From positions 930,001-994,000 of the forward strand of contig NC_053181.1 of assembly GCF_905163445.1 (NCBI RefSeq): a DNA stretch of 64,000 nucleotides. Reading direction: 5' to 3'. This DNA comes from Pararge aegeria (Eukaryota; Arthropoda; Insecta; Lepidoptera; Nymphalidae). The notes below the pieces were generated by a model that worked only from the letters and a program-made list of their open reading frames with translations, had not been told where the DNA came from and ran no database searches. The position numbers and the translations under genes are program-made. The number at the start of each line of letters is the position of its first letter. Positions within the stretch are counted from its first letter, which is position 1. Below, piece after piece: positions 1-10,850 of the stretch.

Positions 1-144
1 CAGCCTTATGTACCCAACGGATTTGCATGCTATGTTCGCATCGAGAAGGCACAATTGTATACACATGAAAAATAGTCCTATAGTTTATATTAGAGTAACC
101 AGTTGATTGTAAGTTTTGCGAACTAAATAAAATAAAAAAAATAC

Positions 145-353
145 CTTTAGAGTGCAGCATCTTGAGATGGTCAACCGTGAGCTGTAGTATCTCAGCCTTT
201 TCCAGCTTCGCGCTGCCTTGTTTTTCGCAGGCTGCGGGTACCAGCCTCTTGAGCTCAGTGAGGGAGGTGTTGATGCGATCTCTCCGCTTCTTCTCGATGA
301 CGCCACGTCGTCGCTTGCGCGTCATGAGCTGGCAGGAGTCACCGCCTGGGGAC
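145..353 (-). CDS. Hey: Hey exon 2 (bHLH exon)
   Basis: This 209-nt exon starts after the acceptor ATGACCAG|G and ends at AAAG|GTATTT. It encodes all of the basic region, helix 1, loop and helix 2. A nearer CAG at 346-348 could also serve as an acceptor, but it would break the frame with exon 1, so the 353 start is preferred. The donor is phase 1. Confidence 0.92.
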
Positions 354-2892
354 CTGGTCATAGATAATCTACTGTCAGTACAAATAATCGGTTAGGTGTA
401 TATGTCCCTGTCTCTAGTGCCCTCACTTCCCTTATTTTGGTTCAAGACAGCTTGAACCCCCCTTCAGACAGTAGTGAGGCTTGTATAAATTCTAAATTCA
501 AATTCTTTATTCATGTAGGCATATCACAGGCACTTATGAAGCCTTCATACATTATGTTTACATAATTGTAAAGGTAACTTTATCGCCAACTTAAACCTAA
601 AGTTACGAAGGTTCCAAATGCGCCCTGGTCTAAGAAGAGCCCACAAAAAGCTTAGCCGGGTATTTTTTTGTTATCACCATCTTACAGTAAAGTTAAAGCA
701 ATCACACCCAAGCTTTTTTGTCGTTTAAGTAATCCTTAACATTACGATAGGATATTTTTGTAAGCTTACGTTTTATATAAACTTTGAACTTTTTGACAGT
801 GGTAGTAGATATGGAGAGAGTAGCTAGCCCAATAGCTGCCCGCCGCCTCCTGTCTTCACTTCCTTACAGTTACATGCTAAATCATCATCATCAAACTAGT
901 AACGTCTCACTGCTGGGCACAGGCTTTATCTCTCATAGGAGAGAGAGATTGAGAGAAGAGATCCGACTCGTGCCTCCAAAGCGGGTTCAGTCAACCAATG
1001 GGTCAACTGGGCTAGCGTGGTGGATTACGGCCTAACTTCATTGTGGGCAGAGACCCGTGCCCTGTACTGGGCCGGTAATAAGTTGATATTTGATTATGAT
1101 GATGGAGCGGTGATACTCCAGTGGATAGGACTTCGGCTTCACTTTCGGTGGGCAGAGTTTGAATCGTAGCACGCACCTCTAACTTTTCTAAGTTATGTGC
1201 GTGTTGAGTATTGATGAAGATTAAAAACATCAGGTTGTATTATTACGGTCGTGACAAATCTAAAAAAGTCAAAAGATGTTTTAAAAAGACGGCTGAGGTC
1301 AAAGGATTCTCTTCTAAAGGTTACCTTTACCATATTTTCTCAATAATATTTCATTCTGATTTTATATTAATGAAATTTGAAAGCATTCACTCATTGTTAT
1401 TTGTAGAAAGATAATAAGTTAGTATAAAAGAAAGTAAATTGAATTACGAATTTATGTCTCAACGACTATAGTTAAGTAAGAATCTATAATATATAAAAGA
1501 TAAAGTGTGTGGGTATGTTCCTAAACGTATAGGCTCCGAAACAGCTGGACCGATTTCAATGAAACTTTCAGGGAATCTCCGGATTCACCTGGCGAGTAAT
1601 CCTGTAAAGTTTGGTGAACTCAAATTGTCAAACTTTCAAATACAGCTTTTATTTACTATGATGATATTCTATTGTTGGGTGTAAATGGGTGTAGGTAATG
1701 ATCTTCGCCCGCTCGAGAAGAGAATAGAAGAGAATGAATACGGAGAGAAATAAATGATTTAATATATTATGAGACTTAAATTAAAAATTTTATGACGTAA
1801 GTTTATTGTTTAAATGAAATAAAGTAAAATCTAGCCCGGCGAAGCGGGCTGGACACGCTAGTACGTTATATTTAGATGCCTAGATTGGTCGAGATTTACA
1901 CGTGAACGGAACTTATTTTATTATAAGTTATTATTCTAATAATAAGCTTAAGTTTGTTTGATTTAGACGCGGTAATCTCTGGAACTTCCAGTAAGATTTG
2001 AAAACAATTTTTGTTAGTCCCAGTTTTAAGGAAGGTCCATAGTAGCCGAGCGTATGAAGTAAAAGCCAGAGCAAGGGATGCGATGCAGTTGGTAAGTGTA
2101 TTTAGAATTACAATTGAATTTTTTTTTAAATGGTTTATTAGAAGATATAGGCAGACAAACGATTAATATAATGAGGAGTATTGACAACGTATTCAGCACA
2201 CGTTCGTAGACGAGCTACGGCGTAGCCATTGTCTACGACCAGTTTAAACATATTAGTTTTTATCGTCTACATAAAAGGTTCGAGCCACTAAATTCCATAG
2301 GTACATTATTTTTTCTTATTAGGATCTCCTTCATATCTAAATATATTTTATATTTTTGAAATAAATGGTTCCATTTTAGCTTGTGTTCTAAATTGAAGCA
2401 AAATCATTGTAAGTCTTACTTAGTAGCTTATTAACGCGTTGTTTATTGCTCACATAGAGTTGTAAGCTAGTACATAAATTAGTGGCAATAAAATTTTTAC
2501 TAGCTGCGTCCAAGTCTTTTCTTATACGTATGTATAAAACAGATAAACAGAAGAAATGATTATTTTACAGTACATAATTGGCTTATTTTTATGTTTTTAA
2601 ACTGAATATATTTTTCTGTGGATATCGGGGATATAAAACTGAATGTACATTATTGTTTACAGTAAAGTATAATAAGATTTTTCAAAATAAAATATACTCA
2701 CTGCGCATCCTTACTGCTCTCCTCTGAGAAGGCGTCGTCTTCGCTTTCTGAGTGTGTCCGTTTGTTTCTTTGCGCGGGCGCCGTCGTAGGGGGTACTGGG
2801 GGACCCCAGCCGTACTGCGGGGCCCACTGGGGTCCTTGGGGTTGGGGCTGCTGGTGAGCGCTGGGCTCCATGTGCCTCTGATACTCCATCAT
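145..2892 (-). CDS. Hey: Hey, bHLH-Orange transcriptional repressor (5' part of gene, two exons)
   Basis: Two minus-strand exons join in frame to give the N-terminal ~133 residues of a Hairy/E(spl)-related (HEY) protein. HEY proteins are nuclear bHLH-Orange repressors and direct Notch targets that bind E-box DNA as dimers. Residues 1-63 are a Pro/Gln-rich leader followed by an acidic Ser/Glu tract. Residues 76-130 are the bHLH, with basic region RKRRRGVIEKKRRDRIN. The Gly in this motif (G81), where HES/Hairy proteins have Pro, is the HEY hallmark. Helix 2 reads KLEKAEILQLTVDHLK. The donor after codon 63+2 nt and the acceptor at 354 join without a frameshift. The reading ends at a donor at 145/144, the usual HEY intron position after 'SK'. 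The Orange domain and C-terminal YRPW-like tail must lie left of the window. The ATG at 2892 has a second in-frame ATG immediately after it. Confidence 0.93.
491..800 (-). repeat. LINE 3'-end fragment (family B)
   Basis: Read on the minus strand, this matches the last coding bases and 3'UTR of the LINE family seen at 46.7-47.5 kb and 55.7-56.2 kb. Shared stretches include the 'ccgggta' and 'gttatcaccatctt' segments and the ending 'gaataaag' followed by a short tail. It is a 5'-truncated, decayed copy. Confidence 0.65.
884..1100 (+). repeat. Common lepidopteran repeat (family R, LINE 3'-end type)
   Basis: The segment has the hallmarks of a dispersed family recurring in this window: 'catcatcatca' at the start, 'ggtggattacggcctaa' in the middle and 'agacccgtgccctgtactgggccggtaat' split across its end. 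Other copies lie near 20.7, 33.8, 35.0, 40.8, 48.2, 49.0, 51.35 and 62.0 kb. I cannot name the parent element with certainty. Confidence 0.6.
1104..1205 (+). repeat. tRNA-like SINE head (family C)
   Basis: The segment reads 'agcggtgatactccagtgg' (A-box-like) and then 'gagtttgaatcgtagc' (B-box-like), ending in 'gcacgcacctctaac'. A better-preserved reverse copy lies at 49712-49812, where the B box reads 'ttcgaatcccagc' on the minus strand. It is a SINE remnant, not a functional tRNA. Confidence 0.55.
1483..1861 (+). mobile_element. Non-autonomous Helitron
   Basis: The 5' end is TC (TCTATAATATATAAAAG), preceded by A. The 3' end is CTAG at 1858-1861, followed by T, as expected for A^T insertion. 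Just upstream is a terminal hairpin (1833-1850), AGCCCG-gcgaag-CGGGCT. There are no inverted terminal repeats or target duplications, as is usual for Helitrons. At ~379 bp it has no coding capacity and needs RepHel supplied elsewhere. A 3'-truncated relative is at 49274-49560. Confidence 0.82.
2702..2892 (-). CDS. Hey: Hey exon 1
   Basis: This 191-nt exon starts at ATG 2892 and ends GATGCGCA|GTGAGT, a strong donor in phase 2. It encodes a Pro/Gln/Gly-rich leader and then KRTHSESEDDAFSEESS, the acidic segment that precedes the bHLH in insect Hey proteins. The minus-strand context of the first ATG, ACAAATGATGG, is acceptable for insect initiation. Confidence 0.88.
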
Positions 2893-3355
2893 TTGTAATA
2901 ACTATATAAAATTACTAGTACCAAAGTTTCGTTATTTGGTTTGGTTTTCGTTAAGTTTAGGTTAAACGTTTTAGTTTTTTCTTTGCACTTTTAAAATGTC
3001 ATTGACTGCACAATATAATTATAGTTTTATTTAAAAGTAAACAAAAATCTTTTCGTGATACTCTTTTCAGAAAAAGTGGCTATGTTTAACTTTTTTGGAA
3101 ATGTCACTGATTAAACACAAAACTGTTTTGGGAAAAAATTGAGTTTCCACTTTAGGCACACCACACCGTTCAAAATCTAATATTTTTGAAAATGTTTGTA
3201 GTATTGTCAGAAAAACTATTTTTACACTAATTTTCCGGAATCAATCGTAATTAAAATTCTATTCAAATAATCAATTAAGAAACAAGTGTCAAAACGTCTT
3301 AGAAATTACAGGAACTTGTTGAACGCAGTAAGTACGCATGCGGGACACACATGCA

Positions 3356-3361
3356 CACGTG
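3356..3361. promoter_or_regulatory. CACGTG E-box upstream of Hey
   Basis: A palindromic class-C E-box sits ~465 bp upstream of the Hey ATG in the local GC-rich patch. HEY/HES proteins bind such sites and several family members autoregulate, so an autoregulatory site is plausible. A six-base motif also occurs by chance. Confidence 0.3.
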
Positions 3362-3776
3362 CGCGCGCGTCGACCGCCGGCCGCGGAGTGTGCTGCCGCG
3401 TGCCTGGCCATCCGACCGCCTCCCAGCCCTGTGGCGACCATGCTTTACATCCGACCAACATAAAGTTACCACATAACAAGCTAAATAAAACCTTATCACT
3501 AAGCACTAACGTGTTATCGACTGCAGCATAACTTTGTTTTATTTATATGCAAACAATTTTGTTATTTCACTCCAGCGCTGCGATTTTAACCTTTATAGTC
3601 ATAGCGATTGGATTTGTTTCGACTGCAATGTAAGATCAAATAGGGTTGACAACGTTTAATGCATTATTTCTAAAGCCAATCACAGGAATATAGCTGGTAT
3701 TTTTATATAGTTAGGGGTGATAAAAGGGTGTTTTTTTATTTTAATATTTTTGAAAAGGCCGCGTGTCCGACACACG

Positions 3777-3783
3777 GTGGGAA
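3777..3783 (+). promoter_or_regulatory. Su(H)/CSL-like core GTGGGAA
   Basis: GTGGGAA matches the GTGRGAA core of Suppressor of Hairless sites, but the base before it is G rather than the preferred C/T. It lies ~885 bp upstream of the Hey ATG. Hey is a classical Notch target, which makes the position relevant; the match itself is weak. Confidence 0.28.
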
Positions 3784-4404
3784 GCGGCGTCAATTAGGAA
3801 ACGCAATTTCATTGAACGAAGGCTATTGTTTGTGCAAAGGCTCAGGGATGTGGAGATGTGTCACGCTTACTGGGTATTGTGAAATTTAATTCTAAGCACT
3901 TTGATTAATTTTCCGTAATACTGGAGGGAACCTTATCTGAAGAGTTAAATATAAAGTTTGTTTGAGCACGCCGCGCCGGGGCAAACATCTTTTAAATCTA
4001 TCACATCATGTCAACCAGAACGACCGCTAGACGGATAAATATTCATAGTTATATTCTGAAAGTAAAACTGCCAAACAAAAGTAAAGAAAAAGGAACTTGC
4101 ATACGTTCTTCAAAAACACACGCACGCATCCATTCGTACGTCATGTTTTTCGTCCAAATTTTACATTAGAATGCATAATTTTATGTGATTTGTATGTGAT
4201 TTCGTTCAGTAAAAACGATTGAAGTGGTTTACTTAAAATCTATTAGGTTTTCGGTTTACAGATAAGTCTCAGAGACAATACATAATGTTCCCCTTAAAGC
4301 ATGTGAAGTAAAGTTTTGGTTTTTATTTACCCGTTGTATATATCGATGCCCAAAAACCACCGGTTTCCTGTCTAGCGTTGATGTGAGGTGATAAACATAT
4401 ATAT

Positions 4405-5640
4405 TTATATTATAAAATTCAAAAATTCAAAATTCAAAATTCAAAATTCAAAATTCAAAATTCAAAATTCAAAATTCATTTATTTCAAGTAGGCCTAATA
4501 TAAGCACTTTTGAAACGTCAAGTCTGTCTGTTTGTAGTGATTCTACCACCGGTTCGGAAGGCAGATTCTACCGAGAAGAAGCCGGCAAGAAACTCAGCAG
4601 TTGCCCTTTTCCAACATCAACAATTTACATTTTGTATTTTAACATTCATTTTTCTATCTTGTGAGAGCTGAAAGCGGAGCCGGATGCTTCCAAGCAACCT
4701 TGTCATTAAAAAATTCATCAATTGTATAGTAACCTCGCTCTAATAAATGTGTTTTAACAAATTCTTTAAACTTGTGCATTGGCAGGTCCAAAATCACCTT
4801 AGGAATCATATTATAAAAGCGTATACTCAATCCCACAAATGATCCCTGTACCTTACGCAGACGATATGCAGATGACACTAATTTATGACCATTTCTTGTA
4901 AGTCGACTGTATATGTCCACTTTTTGTTTATAAAGACTAATATGTTGTCTTACAAATACTATATTGTTATAAATATATTGTGAAGCTACAGTAAGTATGC
5001 CTATTTCTTTAAACTTCTCACGGAGGGATTCGCGTGATTTTAGTTTATATATTGACCGTACAGCTCTTTTCTGCAATATAAATATAGTTTCGATATCAGC
5101 TGCTTTACCCCATAACAAGATTCCATAGGACATAACACTATGAAAGTACACAAAATAAACTAGCCTAGCTATTTCAACGTCAGTAATCTGTCTAATTTTT
5201 CTGACTGCGTAGGCAGCCGAGCTTAGTTTACCCGCTAGTGAATCTATATGGGCACCCCACTGTAGCTTATTATCCAAGGTCACGCCCAGAAAAACTGTGG
5301 AAGTCTCTATTTTTAGTGATTCACCATTTATCATTATATTTTTATCAATTTTCTTTACATTTGGTAAGATAAATTCGACACACTTTGTTTTTTTTGCATT
5401 TAAAAGTAAGTTGTTAACTGTAAACCAGTGCGACACATGCGACATAACACGGTTTACTTCGTCAGAGTTATCTTTACTCCTATCAGTCTTAAAAATTAGA
5501 GGTGTATCATCTGCAAACAATACAATGTCGCATGTTCCACTGACATGGTACGGTAGATCATTTATATACACTAAAAATAGAAAAGGACCCAAAATCGAGC
5601 CTTGTGGGACACCCATTGAGGTATTTGAACCCTGAGACTT
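4405..5640 (-). mobile_element. 5'-truncated LINE with reverse-transcriptase C-terminus (family A)
   Basis: The minus strand is open from ~5640 to the stop at 4654. It carries the RT motifs GVPQGSILGPFLFLVYINDL and FADDTPL, the latter being the catalytic Asp-Asp of the palm. It continues through the thumb-like LILLWG-type region (YGILLWGKAADIETIF) to the normal C-terminus. The 3'UTR ends in a (GAATTTT)n tail, seen on the plus strand at ~4420-4478. The N-terminal endonuclease and early RT are missing, so it is a dead-on-arrival copy. The first ~50 codons of the long open frame (5640-5787) are low-complexity AT DNA, not LINE. It looks Jockey/CR1-like; I cannot fix the clade. Confidence 0.85.
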
Positions 5641-5774
5641 TGCATCATTTATGCAATATATATATTTATATACATATATATATATATAAACATACATACT
5701 TACACTTATATATAAATATATTATATATACGTTAGTAATGTGAGTATACGTATGTAAATAACAAACGTAATAAC
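5641..5774. repeat. AT-rich (ATAT/TATA) simple sequence
   Basis: Degenerate TA/TATG/TATACG simple repeats separate the 5' break of the LINE from the tail of the neighbouring SINE. Confidence 0.7.
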
Positions 5775-5985
5775 AGATACATCGCAATCCAGCCCCAAAG
5801 TAAGCGTTAGCTTGTGTTATGGGTGCTAAGATAAGTTATGAATAATATACATAAATACTTATAATATACATATAAACACCCAGACACAGAAAATCATTCT
5901 TGTTACACACATACATTTTCCAGAATCAAACCCACGGACTTAGAAAGCAGGGTCGCTGCCCACTGCGCCAATCGGCCCGGTTGGC
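5775..5985 (-). mobile_element. tRNA-derived SINE (family A)
   Basis: On the minus strand it begins GGCCGATTGGCGCAGTGGGC (A-box-bearing tRNA-like head). It then has a B-box-like GGTTTGATTC, a conserved body (CTGGGTGTTTATATGTATATT) and the 3' segment 'ggggct.gat..cgat' near 5800. At least seven more copies are in this window. The head is tRNA-like, but the cloverleaf is not kept. Confidence 0.82.
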
Positions 5986-6191
5986 AACGCCGAGTAGTGA
6001 GCGGGCTGTGGGTGTTTAGAAGTGTTAGACGAGTGGGCAGCCCGTTTTCAACTGGGCTCGGCTGTTTTCATATTTTGTACATTATACATGCCGCACTTTC
6101 TTTATGCCGTGTTTGCACTTAAACCCACCATTCACCTTTGCTCTGGCGTCGTGTATTAGGGTCCACCCTCCACAAGCTGAAAAATTAAACA

Positions 6192-6358
6192 AACTATTTT
6201 TTTTTGCATTGACTTTATTTGATTGGTGAACTTCAACTTTAGAGGCGTCTCAATGACCGTATAATATGCATTGGGAAAAACGATAGCGCGAGATAATTAA
6301 TAAATAATGTTCACCAGCGCCATCTAGGGAAAGCTAAGTAGAACTTTAGTATTAAACA
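6192..6358 (+). repeat. Dispersed ~165-bp repeat, copy 1
   Basis: It matches 17552-17720 along its length. Shared blocks are 'gactttatttgatt', 'acgatagcgcgag', 'cgccatctagggaaagct' and 'tattaaaca'. I see no terminal structure or coding potential. It is probably a SINE or MITE remnant. Confidence 0.7.
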
Positions 6359-6414
6359 TGCCGCAAAAAGGCATACGCAAAAGCCCGCATTATTGTACAA
6401 GTTATTAATTTATT

Positions 6415-6545
6415 AATTGATTTATTGATTTATTTATTTATGTTTATTCATATAGGATACAAAAGGCGGCCTTATCGCTTAGTAGCGATCTCTTCCAGGC
6501 AACCAAGTTCAAGTTGTTGTCGAGGCAGCGTTGATTCGATAATGG
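6415..6545 (-). repeat. LINE 3'-end fragment
   Basis: The segment 'aaaggcggccttatcgctta' followed by 'agcgatctcttccaggcaacc' matches the 3'UTR of the LINE remnant at 33130-33755. The orientation is minus. Only the extreme 3' end survives. Confidence 0.55.
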
Positions 6546-6949
6546 TATGCGAATAACTTTAAGCTTAAACAAAAAAAAAGTGAACGATAGATTCTTTATC
6601 CAAAGATTTTACTAAAAATACAAAAGATTCCTATCTATATAAAAAGGACTTTTACAAAATTAAAATTTACTTATTTTCACTCACTTTTTGCCTCAAACTC
6701 GACGTGAAGGCTCTTCAAAGAAATAGGATCACGAACAAAACAAGAGCTCTTTAGAGCAAGGATTAACTTATTTATATAGAAAATCTTATAGGATTAAGGT
6801 GCTTCGAATAATCGCACCATGCTGCTATTATTTTAAAAACCGTGCGAAATGCTGTCATATCACCTTTTTTACTGCCGACGCAAAAAGAGGGGTTATAAGT
6901 TATTTGGTTTCTGTGTCTTTCAGTGTTGTCTTTTTTTTGTTGCACTATA

Positions 6950-7100
6950 AATCAGCCTAGACTGCTATATCACGTGGTGGTAAGTGATGATGTAGTGCAA
7001 GATGGTAGCGGGCTAACCTGTTAGGGAGTATGGTAGTCGTACCCCTAATCAATTCCAGCGTCTAGTCCACAATCCAAACATTGCGTTAGAGCTGGTGTCG
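6950..7100 (+). repeat. LINE/SINE fragment ('gactgctatatcacgtggtggtaag' type)
   Basis: This motif, with 'gatggtagcgggctaacctgttagg', is familiar from many lepidopteran genomes as part of a dispersed retroelement 3' end. That identification is from memory and unverified. There is no open frame. Confidence 0.4.
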
Positions 7101-8163
7101 GTATAAAAGAAAATTGGCCTCATAAACTTATTTTACACAAATTGTGATACAAATCTTTTAAGCCCACCCGCCATATTGGTTATACATTACTTAACAGGTC
7201 GGCATTGATAGTAAGTTATATCCTTATGAAATATAATAATATTTTTTTATTAAATCGCTACGTAAATTTTACTATTTCGTGTTTAGTTATCGATTCGGTG
7301 TACTGATATTTTTAACTTTTAATTCCTTCCCTAACGCAGTTGGTTGAAGTTGAATGAATTTCCCTTTCACCCACTTGTGAGAAAACCGGTGGGTCTACGG
7401 GCAGCTACCTCAGCAATTGAGAAGAACCGCAATGCGGCTCGGATGAGCAGCGTTCGACCAATCGGTTGAGGTGGTGATGCTGATGACCCGCAATGGAGGG
7501 GTGTCTCTAAACCCATATTTCCTATGAAAAAAATAAGATTTGCAGAGCAGTGGCATGTCAAAGCTGATGATGATAATAAATTGAACAGTTTCAGTTTCAT
7601 TTTCTTCTTTTTCTTTTTATTTTTTTCTATTTATTTTGTAATTGGAGCAGCGTTGTGAGTCGATATTGTGATTACCTCTCTTCTATTAGGCTGATAATAA
7701 TGTAGGTGAAGACGGGTAACTTAAATGCCCTGCCGCAGTGCAGATGGTGGGTAGTTAAGTAACTACATGCTGCGATAAAGGTCAAGTACAAATCTGTGGT
7801 AATGGATAAATCTTAACATAAATTCAAGCAACAAGTAATAAAGCAACGCAATATAGCCCCAGGCCAGTTCGAAACAAGCCGGCGAGTACCCAAGTAACCA
7901 CATTTCCCACAGCGTAAAATAAACACAACAGTTAATCAAAAGTATATTTAAACACAGAATGGGAGCACTCGAGTTGTATTTTGTGTAACATAAAAGTACA
8001 AAAGCTCTTTTTAAATTCCGCGCACAAAGAATCCTTCCGTGACAATGGTGGTAGGCACCTGCCACGAGACCCTGGGGTTTATTCTCACGCCTACAAAAAA
8101 CGGGTTAATCCTTAAAAGTCGAAAACTTTTGCTCTGGGACCCTAGGCTTTTTGGTACTATTTT
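7101..8163. other. Intergenic, nothing recognised
   Basis: Two longer open frames occur here (7367-7600 and 7763-8065, minus strand), but neither resembles a known protein and composition does not favour coding. The second is merely hydrophobic and Leu/Tyr-rich. I do not call genes. Confidence 0.4.
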
Positions 8164-8313
8164 TTATCGGGAGTCGCTTCTTTTCGGGGTCATGTTTGAC
8201 GAAAATCTTTTGATGCCCGTTGTCAGCATACCTCTTTGATTCTGCGACGTGGGTACTTCGATATCCTTCTCGCACTCGGGCGGCTTATCGCACAGCACAT
8301 ATTTTACCTTCAT
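8164..8313 (-). CDS. Possible 49-codon open frame, unrecognised
   Basis: From ATG at 8313 to TAA at 8164 the minus strand reads a compact polar peptide beginning MKVKYVLCDKPPECEKD and ending TPKRSDSR. Its balanced, low-repeat composition is more protein-like than its surroundings, and it is GC-richer than the flanks. There is no homology I recognise and no obvious splice partner. It could be a retroelement or pseudogene fragment, or chance. Confidence 0.15.
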   Translation of the reverse strand: MKVKYVLCDKPPECEKDIEVPTSQNQRGMLTTGIKRFSSNMTPKRSDSR

Positions 8314-8496
8314 TTTAACATTAGTTTTAGTCTAATCGACAAGTTTTTTAAATCCATGGCGCCATTAAATATTTATTTTAACTGCCTATTAGTGTATCGG
8401 TTGTTACGTAGCGAGAGCTACTTTTTAATATTTCACAAGATTAGTTGATCAAATGCCTTTCAGATCCCGTTGACCTAAGTATATAGGACGATAAAA

Positions 8497-8542
8497 TACG
8501 ATCATTATCATCCTAATAAGTATTAGGAAGATAATGATCGTA
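8497..8542. repeat. 22-bp inverted repeat with 2-nt loop
   Basis: The arms 8497-8518 and 8521-8542 are reverse complements with a single mismatch (A/A at the 14th position), around the loop AG. It could be the core of a decayed MITE. There is no T-run to suggest a terminator. Confidence 0.7.
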
Positions 8543-9185
8543 AATAGTACATTGCGGGATCGCAAGGGAGGGGTTTCATTTATTACATATATACAATGGA
8601 ATTCTAGTAATTAGATTTTAAATATTTGTTAATTTACTATCATAATCCTGTGTAAATTTATTTCTGTGGCGAAATGGCAGAATATTTTAAAGCTCTGTTT
8701 TATTAAAACCTATTATGTACCCATATTATACTAAAACTACTCGATTCTATTCGTAGGAGCCAAATAATTTGAGGTTGTAAAACGTGAATGTATTTTAACT
8801 CTACGCTATGAAATATATTATATTTTCTAACAAATTCACTTAGTATTTTAGTAAAATTCACCTTTAACTATAATAATAATGTAACAAAAAATAAGAAAAG
8901 ATTAGCATAAGTGGTCTGAATTATTGTGCTAAACGCTGGAATATTTTTTTAATATTAAACCAGAATAAAAGCCAGAAATGATTAGATGTTACTTTGACAT
9001 CGATCTTATTAGATCGTTGCGCGTTGGTCGCATCAGCCTTATAGAATCGGATGTAATCTCCTTGTGTGATCATCATATCAATCGATTGACGATCAATGCT
9101 GTACATTGGTCTTTTGTAGGGAGTTCCAAATACCACGGTCTTGTGCCGCTTGCGTCCAGCGGCTACCTGCGACTAATTTTTTTGT
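8543..9185. other. Intergenic, nothing recognised
   Basis: AT-rich sequence. The overlapping short frames on both strands at 8921-9256 have no recognisable similarity. Confidence 0.5.
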
Positions 9186-9265
9186 CATCTGTCCATCCCA
9201 ACGGGGGCCTACCAACGCTGCGTTTACAGGTGCGAGGTCGCTATTCAAGGACCTAACGAGCTATG
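9186..9265 (-). repeat. RTE-like LINE 3'-end fragment
   Basis: The minus strand matches the 37960-38020 segment ('gcgacctcgcacctgtaaacgcagcgttgg' split around 9200-9245). That segment is the conserved end of an RTE-like LINE family with further copies near 42.05 and 61.7 kb. Confidence 0.55.
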
Positions 9266-9296
9266 TGTCCCGCCCATTGCCAATTCAGCTTCGCGA

Positions 9297-9515
9297 CTCG
9301 CACCCGGCTCTGCTTTCATCTCCAGGCCATCACAAGATAGAAAAATGAATTTTAAAATATAAATAATTGTTGTTCGAAAAGAGCAACTGTTTCTTGCCGG
9401 CTTCTTCTCGGCAGAATCTGCCTTCCGAACCGATGGTAGAGTCACTACAAACAGACGGACTTGACGTTTCAAAAGTGTTTTTATCCTACTTGAAATAAAT
9501 GAATTTTGAATTTTG
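9297..9515 (+). repeat. LINE 3' end (family A)
   Basis: The sequence reads the last codons and 3'UTR of the same LINE as 4405-5640: 'cacaagatagaaaaatgaat', 'cttgccggcttcttctcgg', 'ctgccttccgaaccg', ending 'cctacttgaaataaatgaa' plus a GAATTTT tail. Confidence 0.75.
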
Positions 9516-9529
9516 TTTTTTTTTATTTA

Positions 9530-10650
9530 GCCTTCTTATGAGATCCATAGCCAGCGACGTTTCGGAGCCATAAGTCATCATGCATCATGCACTGTGTAAG
9601 TAGAAATATACAAGGCTGTTGCGGGTTGTAAAGTACCTACTACAAATACCTAACGGTAATAAGTGCCTCAATACAATACCCTCTCTTACAATGTCGATCA
9701 GTCAACACCACTAAATATCACCAAGCAAATATGCTCTACATAGAAATAATATTCCACATTATCATATTGTGTTACAATATTACCAGTATAGTAAAACGTC
9801 TACGTAACACTTATTGCCAATAAATAGAGTCCACTTTTGGTTGTTCGAAGTGTGTTTAGAAGTTGGTAGATTGCGAGTTCCCGTGTGAACGAAGGGTAAA
9901 CGGGGGCGATACGGCACGGGGGTGGTTTTAGGTATCGTTTTGAAATTACGGTATTGTTGATTCCGATATCTAATGGGCATTGGACCTTTTGTTTCCCTAG
10001 AGCCGCTTTAGGGAAGTTGGTGGGAAAATTCAGATTTGAAAATTTATAAGGTGCTTGGGATCAAAAATTTTAATTAAAATTTAGTACGTATAGGTACTTT
10101 ATCCTATATACACCAAATACCCATAACCTACAATCAATTTTTATACTGTGTTTTTAATGCAAAAAAAATTAAAATCGCTTTTATTATAATTTTTATTAAT
10201 ATATGATTATTTATTTGTATGTAATGTGTAATTATTTATTACAGTGTTAATCAGTTATATTTATGGGTTAACCTTAATGTTACTCTCATTGGGTTTAACT
10301 ATAATTATTGTAAAACCTAAAACTGAAAATAATCTATCAAAAATTTGCCCTGTAACTATAATTCTTCACTGATCACATAACTGAACTCCTACTGAACGAC
10401 AGGGCCATTTTTAATGTTTTTGCAAATATTTCGGTGGGTCCCTAATTAATGATTTTTTTTTAAATTTATACATCAGGGTATTCAAAGATAGAGTGGGTTC
10501 AACTGTTAGAGGTATCGCAGTTATTTTAGAGTTCAAACCCATAAATCGGTTTTGACGCGGTGGAACACTAAATCGTTCAGCACTTCTAAAAGTTAATCGG
10601 TTTTCAAACCCTCATATTTTGAGAGCGTGTTAATAATCGGTATTTCTTTA
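9530..10650. other. Intergenic, nothing recognised
   Basis: AT-rich DNA with no convincing open frame, repeat family or structure. Confidence 0.5.
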
Positions 10651-10719
10651 TTTTTTTAGATAATAAAAATATTCACGCGAATCGCAAACAACAGATCACC
10701 TGCGAGTACAGTGTACTCA

Positions 10720-10850
10720 TCGCCCCTCGCATGCGTCGAACAGTGTGTGAAGCGTGCGCGGCGCGGGCTCACACGCGCCGCGCACGCGACCGGCGGGGGC
10801 GGGGGACGGGGGTCGGGGCACGGGGGCGGCATGCTAAATACGCCGTGAAA
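10720..10850. other. GC-rich island with perfect 14-bp hairpin
   Basis: This ~130-bp block is strikingly GC- and CpG-rich in AT-rich surroundings. At 10752-10787 it contains GCGTGCGCGGCGCG, an 8-nt loop, and the exact reverse complement. It then has a run of G tracts (10793-10832). No coding sequence is recognised. It might be a promoter or 5' exon of an unannotated transcript, or a GC-biased repeat. Confidence 0.5.

Larger units (their letters stand above)
354..2701 (-). other. Hey intron 1
   Basis: This 2.35-kb intron runs from GTGAGT at 2701 to CAG at 354. It contains a LINE 3'-end fragment (about 491-800), mixed LINE/SINE debris (about 880-1205) and a non-autonomous Helitron (1483-1861). 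Between 1862 and 2700 I see only AT-rich sequence with no recognisable feature. Confidence 0.85.
2893..4400. other. Hey upstream (promoter-side) region
   Basis: No protein-coding sequence is recognised. The part at 3310-3440 is a GC-rich patch within AT-rich flanks, including the CACGTG site described separately. A GTGGGAA core lies at 3777-3783. The transcription start of Hey cannot be placed from sequence alone. Confidence 0.5.

Noticed and set aside
4654..5787. Single 377-residue host gene
   Set aside because: The first ~50 codons are low-complexity AT DNA. The rest is a truncated LINE reverse transcriptase with a GAATTTT tail.
7763..8065. 100-codon hydrophobic frame (possible membrane protein)
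   Set aside because: Composition is explained by AT-rich DNA; there is no coherent membrane-segment spacing, homologue or promoter context.
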